Of a stretch of DNA of 6,171 nt, positions 3,401 through 6,171 are shown piece after piece (the first letter of the stretch is position 1; each line of letters starts with the position of its first letter). The notes below the pieces were generated by a model. That model did no database searches, was not told the DNA's origin, and saw only the letters and a program-made list of their open reading frames with translations. Origin of the DNA: JBMYRH01 sp049602155 (GTDB lineage Bacteria; Myxococcota_A; UBA9042; PHBI01; JBMYRH01); the NCBI GenBank assembly GCA_049602155.1, contig JBMYRH010000063.1, forward strand, positions 1 through 6,171, written 5' to 3'. The position numbers and the translations under genes are program-made.

Positions 3401-6171
3401 TGACGACTGGGATGCGCTATCAAGTGACGATCACCCCCTCTGGGCTGACGAGCGAGCAGTCGCTTCAGGTGCGCTACCAGATCGTGAGCGATCTCTGCGC
3501 AAGCCAATGCAAGGAGGGCCCCGACGCTTGCGGTGATGACGGGTGCGGTGGCTCCTGTGGCGAATGCGGCGAGGGCTTCAGCTGTGACGGAGGCCTATGC
3601 GTCGAAGCGTGCGTGCAGGACTGCGATGGTAAAGCGTGTGGCCCTGACGGCTGCGGCGGGTCATGTGGGACATGCGGCGAGGGCCAGCAATGCAACCTTG
3701 ACTCGGGGGCGTGTGGACCGCCCCCCAACAGCGATCAGTGCGACATCCACTTCGTCATGGTGAACGGACAGTACGCCTCTGAGAACACCTGGAAGGTCTT
3801 GGACAGCCAAGGCCTCGAGGTCGCCTCCGGTGGGCCTTACAGCAACGACCAAACCGTTGAGAGCACCATCATCTTGAGCTCTGGGAGCTACACATTGGAG
3901 ATGGTGGACAGCTGGGGAGACGGCTGGAACCCAAACCAAGTGACGGGTGAAGAGGCCGGCCTCACGATCTCGCACCTCAACGCCGAGGACTCCATCCTCT
4001 TCGGGACCATCTCAACCGGCCCCAGTGGGGACACGCCGGTGAGCGCCACCGAGCACTTCGCGATCGACTGCGCGAACTGTGTCTTAGACTGCAGCGAGCA
4101 CGTGTGCGGCCCCAACGGGTGTGGGGGGAGCTGTGGCGTCTGCGATGAAGGGCTCGTGTGTCATTTGGGCTCGTGTTCGACCTGTGTACCGAGCTGCGAG
4201 GGTAAAACCTGTGGCGATGACGGTTGTGGCGGCTCCTGCGGAACGTGCTCTGGCACCGAGGTCTGTAACGCAGCCGGGCAGTGCCAGAAGGGGGACGAGA
4301 CCTGCACCCCAGACTGCGATGGCAAGGTGTGTGGCGGCGATGGCTGTGGCGGGACCTGCGGGGCGTGCCAAGGCGGCCAAGAGTGCGCAGCGATGGGCCA
4401 CTGCGTCACCGAAGGCACAGAGTGTGTCGGTAACTTCAGTGTCACGAACGGAGAAGAGCTCTCAGCGCAGCTGGGGCACTGTGAGCAGGTGACAGGCGAC
4501 CTGACCCTCTCTAGCGACGTGCCCTCGTTTTTGCTCTCTCTCTTTGGCCTCAAGCGCGTGACAGGTAGCTTCCGTATCGAGGACACCAATGACCTCTCTA
4601 GCCTCATCGGGCTGAGCGACCTCGAGGAGGTGGGCGGCGACCTGTGGATCGACAATAACCAAAGCCTGACGAGCCTGAGCGCCGCGTCAAACCTCACCTC
4701 GGTCGGCGGGCACCTCCGGGTCACGTCAAACGTGGCGCTCACAGACCTTGGCCTCGCGTCACTCTCTTCGGTTGGGGTCGGCGCCACGATCGGATGGAAC
4801 CCCCTCCTCTGTCAGACCGACGTCGACAACTTTGTCATGTCGGAGCAGCTGACCATCCAGGGCATGGTGTCCCACACGGCTGGGAACACGGGCCTCTGCC
4901 CATGCAGCGGCAACCTCATCGTCAACGGTGAGGGGAGCATGGAGGCCTTAGAGTCCATCTCGGACTGCGGCACCTTTAACGGGAGCATCACGATCCAAGG
5001 TGACGCGGTCGAGAGCTTGGAGGTGCTCGGCGCGCTCACCGAGATCACGGGCAACCTGAACATCGTGGGCACGATGAACCTCGTCAACCTGCAGGGCCTA
5101 GGGAACCTCAAGACCATCGGTGGAAGCTTCGGGGTCGGGTACAACGACAAGCTCAGTGACATGAGCGCCTTGGGTCTCGAGTCCGTCAGTGCAGGGGCTT
5201 TAGAGATTTGGGATAACCCGAAGCTCCAGAACCTCGGCCTGGCGCAGCTTCAGTACGTGGGCACCTACATCTCGGTGACGAACAACGCCTGGCTCTGTGA
5301 GAGCGATACCCAGGCCTTCTTGGGGTCCGAGCTGATTCAGTTTGGTGGTCCGCCCCAGGTCACCATTCAGGACAACACCGGCGCCTGCGGCCCCTGTGAG
5401 GGCAACCTGGATGAAAACGGCAAGCGTCAGATCTTCGTGACGGAGCCTGACGCTGGCTTCGCGCTCGACGCGCTCCAGTCGTGCCAGATCATCAACGCGA
5501 GCCTGAACATCCTCGGAACCCAGCTCACCGACCTTGATGCCCTCTCGGGCTTAGAGGTCCTCCAGGGTGAGCTTCACATCGGGAGCAACCCGAACCTCAC
5601 CACGGTGAACCTCCCCACGCTGGAGACGGTCGACTTGCTCATCAACGTGGTCGACAACCCAGCGCTAGAGACCTTCTCGCTCCCAAGCCTTCAGCCGCAG
5701 AACTCGTCCAGCGGTGCTGTGACCTTTAACTTCGACCACACAGCCTTGTGTCAGGCCGATCTCATCAGCTGGATCCAAGCCTTCGGTGAGAGCGCCATCC
5801 AGGGCGTCATCAACGAGAACACGGGCGGCTGCGATGGCGCCGGAGGACAAGGCTGCGCGGCGATTGGATGCGAATCGGGGTACCTCTGCGACACGCAGAC
5901 CAACCAGTGCGTCATCGACTGCGCTGGTGACCACTTTGTGACCGGCGAGGCAGAAGCCTACCTTGAGGCACTCCAGAGCTGCAGCACGATCGGGGGCAAC
6001 CTGCTGATTCAGGGGACGACCATCACCCATCTCTATACGCAGCTTGATGGCATCGAGCACATCGCCGGTGACCTTGTGGTGAGCAACAACCCCAGGCTTG
6101 AGGAGCTGGCCCTGCAATACCTCAACGCCATCGGAGGGAGCCTCATCATCCACAGTAACGGCCTCCTCAGT
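1..6171 (+). CDS. Internal fragment of a giant modular, probably secreted surface protein (TSP3 / MopE / C-type lectin-like / Cys-knot / receptor L domains)
   Basis: Frame 1 is open from the first to the last base, giving 2057 codons without a stop; both ends are missing. No in-frame ATG occurs before codon 349 and none is a credible start, so the N-terminus, including any signal peptide, is upstream. The translation is a chain of recognisable extracellular modules: Asp-rich TSP3 repeats, two MopE metal-binding motifs, a C-type lectin-like fold, a PPC-like beta domain, five glycine/cysteine knots, a GDGWN beta domain and tandem receptor L domains. Abundant, regularly spaced cysteines suggest disulfides formed outside the cytoplasm. 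No enzyme active site and no membrane-spanning segment was seen. Such architectures are known from large surface or secreted proteins of Myxococcota-type bacteria; an adhesive or recognition role is inferred, not shown. Codon use looks uniform and no frameshift is evident. Full length must exceed 2057 residues. Confidence 0.95.
205..456 (+). repeat. Tandem 126-bp direct duplication within the TSP3 array
   Basis: Bases 205-330 and 331-456 encode two adjacent 42-residue units that align without gaps. By hand count 33 of 42 residues are identical. The DNA is also close, with long shared stretches around the DDNDGL start and the CQDATED end. Differences cluster in the middle, where N-G-L-x-N of the first unit (93-97) becomes S-D-Q-x-L in the second (135-139). 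The unit before them (residues 21-64) is clearly more diverged and differs by one residue in W-to-C spacing, so this pair is the most recent duplication visible in the array. Confidence 0.85.
454..780 (+). repeat. Three canonical 36-residue TSP3 repeats (residues 152-260)
   Basis: Cysteines fall at 165, 185, 201, 221, 237 and 257, alternating 20 and 16 residues apart, giving an exact 36-residue (108-bp) period. Each unit carries the signature D-x-D-x-D-G, then DNCP or DTCP, then a D-T-D-G-D or D-L-D-Q-D loop and G-D-x-C-D. This is the classic thrombospondin type 3 calcium-binding pattern. DNA repeats are visible too: the bases coding GDACDADDD recur in adjacent units. Together with the preceding variant repeats they form a stalk in which 83 of residues 1-260 are Asp, three are Lys and none is Arg. 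Confidence 0.93.
781..906 (+). other. MopE-type putative metal-binding motif 1 (residues 261-302)
   Basis: The segment reads I-DDDG-VLNADDC, then a spacer, then PELCNGFDDNCDG and ATDEG. This matches the bacterial MopE-like putative metal-binding motif, in which a DCDD/DDC element is followed by E-x-C-N-G-x-D-D-x-C-D-G. Key cysteines are 272, 287 and 294. The name comes from the copper-binding MopE protein of Methylococcus; in most bacterial surface proteins the motif is only presumed to bind a metal. It follows the TSP3 array directly, a very common pairing. Confidence 0.82.
907..1236 (+). other. Cys-rich tail of the MopE motif (residues 303-412)
   Basis: This stretch has closely spaced cysteines at 309, 317, 324, 333, 340, 347, 352, 362, 371, 377, 382 and 389. 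Its first part (GDACDGDDADTC, then A-S-G-V-I-A-C) resembles the extension that often follows MopE motifs in Myxococcota proteins. Its second part contains DPCTTDLC followed by a G-Q-C, the short repeated type C-T-x-D-x-C-x5-G-x-C seen in the same proteins. Twelve cysteines would allow six disulfides. No enzymatic motif is visible. Residues 393-412 are a short linker without cysteine before the first X domain. Confidence 0.6.
1285..1536 (+). other. Cys-rich, probably helical domain X, copy 1 (residues about 429-512)
   Basis: Not recognised as a named family. The visible pattern is C431-x3-C435-x5-C441, a variable loop, then C457-x3-C461-x15-C477 and further cysteines at 496, 506 and 511. CxxxC spacing places both cysteines on one face of a helix. 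The intervening sequence (for example CDGLCLLKASC and TKLAQFACELV) is alanine- and leucine-rich and lacks beta-type alternation, so a small disulfide-stapled helical bundle is inferred. Copies 2 and 3, downstream, share the CX3C...C...CX3C core. The last pair of cysteines fits the other copies less well here: 18 residues between C477 and C496 instead of 9. Confidence 0.55.
1549..1818 (+). other. Cys-rich, probably helical domain X, copy 2 (residues about 517-605)
   Basis: The pattern is C519-x3-C523-x5-C529, a 27-residue loop with aromatic residues (LNYYLS), then C557-x3-C561-x19-C581-x9-C591-x7-C599. The opening CQAYCDALTAC parallels CDGLCLLKASC of copy 1 and CEQLCTKLIATDC of copy 3. The CX9C element here (C581 to C591, starting CQIELME) parallels C992 to C1002 of copy 3. 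Function is unknown. It sits immediately before the lectin-like domain and may act as a rigid spacer or as part of the binding head. Disulfide connectivity cannot be decided from the sequence. Confidence 0.6.
1816..2265 (+). other. C-type lectin-like domain (residues about 606-755)
   Basis: The order of landmarks is that of the C-type lectin fold: Cys612-Y, then GHLYEG, the helix ITWDEAKAQAEAMGGHLATLNS (W640, G651-G652-H653-L654), P-W-I-G-G at 677-681, WEWVTGE at 699-705, Cys726 in D-A-C-L-R-L, W737, Cys742 and the closing GFLVEF at 748-753. The length of about 145 residues is normal. Two landmarks are missing: no EPN or QPD motif occurs between WEWVTGE and Cys726, and the usual WND before the third conserved Cys is WEA here. 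These residues normally coordinate the calcium that binds sugar. The fold therefore looks intact, but classical Ca2+-dependent carbohydrate binding is doubtful. A protein or other ligand is possible. Confidence 0.8.
2278..2403 (+). repeat. Isolated TSP3 unit after the lectin-like domain (residues 760-801)
   Basis: Residues 767-796 read DEICDDVDNCP, then V-Q-A-D-Y-D-G-D and G-D-R-C-D-N-D-A-D-G-D. C776 and C796 keep the 19-residue gap found in the N-terminal TSP3 units. It is one calcium-binding unit and runs straight into the second MopE motif, repeating the TSP3-then-MopE order seen upstream. Confidence 0.85.
2404..2652 (+). other. MopE-type putative metal-binding motif 2 (residues 802-884)
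   Basis: This is the long form of the motif: DCDDLDE (C814), then LYLDLDEDGYGDP, then a Cys at 845, GGDCADDDSSIYPGAQEIC (C858, C873) and GDGVDTDCDED (C881). It matches the common bacterial layout Y-x-D-x-D-x-D-G-Y-G-D-P ... G-G-D-C-D-D ... I-x-P-G-A-x-E-x-C ... D-D-x-C-D more closely than motif 1, which lacks the YGDP half. Metal binding is presumed from the family, not shown. Confidence 0.85.
2671..3108 (+). other. Domain X, copy 3, apparently interrupted by a TSP3 unit (residues 891-1036)
   Basis: The front half is C895-x3-C899-x7-C907 (CEQLCTKLIATDC) and the back half is C973-x3-C977-x14-C992-x9-C1002, then cysteines 1012, 1023, 1033 and 1036. Together these reproduce the pattern of copies 1 and 2. 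Between the halves, where copies 1 and 2 have loops of 15 and 27 residues, this copy has 65 residues that include a complete TSP3 unit. The back half is acidic and leucine/alanine-rich, consistent with helices. Function is unknown. Alternatively the two halves could be unrelated Cys-rich segments flanking a TSP3 unit, but the spacing match to copy 2 (CX3C-X14/19-C-X9-C) favours a single split domain. Confidence 0.5.
2767..2883 (+). repeat. TSP3 unit nested in domain X copy 3 (residues 923-961)
   Basis: Residues 926-960 show A-DDDGDEVLNGVDNCP, then N-P-D-Q-A-D-S-D-Q-N-G-T-G-D-E-C, with C940 and C960 again separated by 19 residues. It is a complete, canonical single TSP3 calcium-binding unit, preceded by a short N/P/S-rich linker (913-924). 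Confidence 0.85.
3121..3495 (+). other. Beta-rich domain resembling bacterial pre-peptidase C-terminal (PPC) domains (residues about 1041-1165)
   Basis: After a linker, residues 1066-1165 show D-I-N-D-V-D-R-M-W-F-D-L, then alternating hydrophobic strands (IFELRFEERG, ASLTVNVSNE, LTFTTELTTG, RYQVTITPSG, LQVRYQIV). PPC domains typically begin D-x-D-W-Y/F-x-F/V and continue as a jelly-roll of such strands with a ...Y-x-I/L-x-V... near the end. The match is by pattern only. Another bacterial carbohydrate-binding-like or Ig-like beta-sandwich is possible. The domain has one cysteine near its start (C1065) and is flanked by Cys-rich modules. It gives no direct hint of a ligand. Confidence 0.45.
3496..3720 (+). 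repeat. Glycine/cysteine knot repeats 1 and 2 (residues 1166-1240)
   Basis: Two copies of a roughly 30-residue unit, C-x(4-6)-C-G-x-D-G-C-G-G-S-C-G-x-C-x5-C-x(4-6)-C. Copy 1 has cysteines at 1170, 1177, 1182, 1186, 1189, 1195 and 1200; copy 2 at 1208, 1213, 1218, 1222, 1225, 1231 and 1238. The core CGPDGCGGSCGTC is nearly invariant. The pattern recurs in many Myxococcota-type extracellular proteins and resembles small disulfide-knotted modules such as EGF or granulin. Seven cysteines per unit, plus extra linker cysteines (1166, 1204), imply disulfides within and possibly between units. Confidence 0.85.
3727..4080 (+). other. GDGWN-type beta-sandwich domain (residues 1243-1360)
   Basis: The domain starts at C1247 and includes TWKVLDSQG, VASGGPYSND, ILSSGSYTLEMVDSWGDGWN (around 1291-1310) and ends with EHFAIDC (C1357). 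The strand pair plus the S-Y-T-L-x-x-x-D-S-W-G-D-G-W-N hallmark matches a widespread extracellular domain in which C-Y-T-F-x-x-x-D-S-Y-G-D-G-W-N-G is typical in Bacteroidota, algae and Myxococcota proteins. The acidic GDGW loop may bind a metal or ligand, but I know of no settled function. The usual G after N is P here. It sits between cysteine-knot repeats 2 and 3, splitting the array. Confidence 0.62.
4078..4425 (+). repeat. Glycine/cysteine knot repeats 3, 4 and 5 (residues 1360-1475)
   Basis: Three further copies of the same knot, with cores CGPNGCGGSCGVC (1369-1381), CGDDGCGGSCGTC (1404-1416) and CGGDGCGGTCGAC (1444-1456). Spacing of 5-5-4-3-6 between successive cysteines is kept in all three, followed by a last Cys 5 or 6 residues on. 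Copies 4 and 5 share the lead-in S-C-E-G-K / D-C-D-G-K, also found in copy 2 (DCDGK). The array ends at C1468, followed by a short TEGTEC linker into the first L domain. Confidence 0.88.
4423..4902 (+). other. Receptor L-type leucine-rich domain 1 (residues 1475-1634)
   Basis: It opens with C1475-V-G-N and a second Cys at 1494. A ladder of short beta-helix rungs follows, of the form V-x-G-x-L-x-I-x-x-N-x-x-L-x-x-L (for example VTGDLTLSS, VTGSFRIEDTN, VGGDLWIDNN, VGGHLRVTSN). It closes with N-P-L-L-C1604, a short helix (D-V-D-N-F-V) and NTGLC at 1629-1633. This is the receptor L-domain pattern known from the extracellular parts of insulin/EGF receptors and from fungal Ecm33/Sps2 proteins; bacterial surface proteins carry relatives. 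In receptors these right-handed beta-helices bind ligand; here the partner is unknown. Confidence 0.8.
4903..5394 (+). other. Receptor L-type leucine-rich domain 2 (residues 1635-1798)
   Basis: Same layout as domain 1: C1635-S-G-N-L-I-V, second Cys at 1656, then rungs ITGNLNIVGT, IGGSFGVGYND, A-G-A-L-E-I-W-D-N-P-K-L and VGTYISVTNN, then W-L-C1766-E-S-D-T-Q-A-F-L and DNTGAC at 1791-1796. Domain length of about 162 residues equals that of domain 1, indicating tandem duplication. A short C-G-P-C links it to domain 3. Confidence 0.8.
5395..5829 (+). other. Receptor L-type leucine-rich domain 3 (residues 1799-1943)
   Basis: It opens at C1799-E-G-N-L with the second Cys at 1828, 29 residues on, compared with 19 to 21 in the other copies; the extra residues lie in a charged segment (DENGKRQ). 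Rungs are INASLNILGTQLTDLDAL, LQGELHIGSNPNLTTV and VDLLINVVDNPALETF, then ALC1917-Q-A-D-L-I-S-W-I and NTGGC at 1940-1944. The domain is shorter overall (about 146 residues), so it has probably lost one rung relative to domains 1 and 2. Confidence 0.76.
5830..5919 (+). other. Small EGF-like Cys spacer between L domains 3 and 4 (residues 1944-1973)
   Basis: Cysteines at 1944, 1952, 1957, 1963 and 1970, with the next L domain starting at C1974. The segment C-x4-C-E-S-G-Y-L-C-x6-C-V-I-D-C resembles the short C-x-x-G-x-x-C-x5-G-x-C tails of the knot repeats, but lacks the CGxDGCGG core. No comparable insert separates L domains 1/2 or 2/3, which are linked by only two or three residues. Confidence 0.5.
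5920..6171 (+). other. Receptor L-type leucine-rich domain 4, cut by the window end (residues 1974-2057)
   Basis: It opens at C1974-A-G-D with the second Cys at 1994, then rungs IGGNLLIQGTTITHLYTQL, IAGDLVVSNNPRLEELAL and IGGSLIIHSNGLL before the window stops. About half the domain is visible. Since no terminal sequence or stop is reached, more domains or a C-terminal anchor must follow downstream. Confidence 0.78.

Noticed and set aside
4161..4787. Minus-strand open frame of 208 codons, Pro/Ser/Gln-rich
   Set aside because: It is antisense to the cysteine-knot repeats and L domain 1. Its repeated PQPSxPQxLPSQ pattern is only the reverse image of the repeated CGxDGCGG codons.
5665..6153. Minus-strand open frame of 162 codons at the right end
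   Set aside because: The translation looks superficially protein-like, but it is antisense to L domains 3 and 4, whose boundary cysteines and rungs are clear. No ribosome site or partner gene supports it.

Overview
The whole 6171-base window is one uninterrupted reading frame on the + strand (frame 1, 2057 codons, no stop). It begins and ends inside the gene, so neither the start codon nor the stop codon is present. The first in-frame ATG is codon 349 and lies inside a cysteine-rich domain, so the true start is upstream. There is no intergenic DNA, promoter, terminator, RNA gene or mobile element in view. All other long open frames are shadows caused by the GC-rich, GAC-rich coding repeats.

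The product is a very large, acidic, cysteine-rich, modular protein that is almost certainly exported. In order (residue n = bases 3n-2 to 3n) it contains: an Asp-rich thrombospondin type 3 (TSP3) calcium-binding array (1-260); a MopE-type metal-binding motif (261-302) with a Cys-rich tail (303-412); two copies of an unrecognised Cys-rich, probably helical domain, here called X (X1 about 429-512, X2 about 517-605); a C-type lectin-like domain (606-755); another TSP3 unit and a second MopE motif (760-884); a third X domain (891-1036) that appears to carry a TSP3 unit inside it; a beta-rich, PPC-like domain (about 1041-1165); five copies of a 30-residue C-G-x-D-G-C-G-G-type cysteine knot, split 2+3 by a beta-sandwich domain with a GDGWN motif (1243-1360); and at least four receptor L-type leucine-rich domains (1475 onward), the last cut by the window end.

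The combination of TSP3 arrays, MopE motifs, C-G-x-D-G-C-G-G knots and bacterial receptor L domains, with high GC and strong G/C in third codon positions, suggests a Myxococcota / former Deltaproteobacteria lineage such as Bradymonadales or a relative. This is inferred from remembered family distributions, not from a search. The likely role is a rigid, Ca2+-stiffened, disulfide-stapled surface or secreted adhesin, with the lectin-like, GDGWN and L domains as candidate binding faces. The partner cannot be read from the sequence. The signal peptide and the C-terminal anchor or secretion signal would lie outside the window.

The most unusual features are the three-copy X domain, one copy of which looks interrupted by a TSP3 unit, the split cysteine-knot array, and the lectin-like domain that lacks the usual sugar/calcium motifs.
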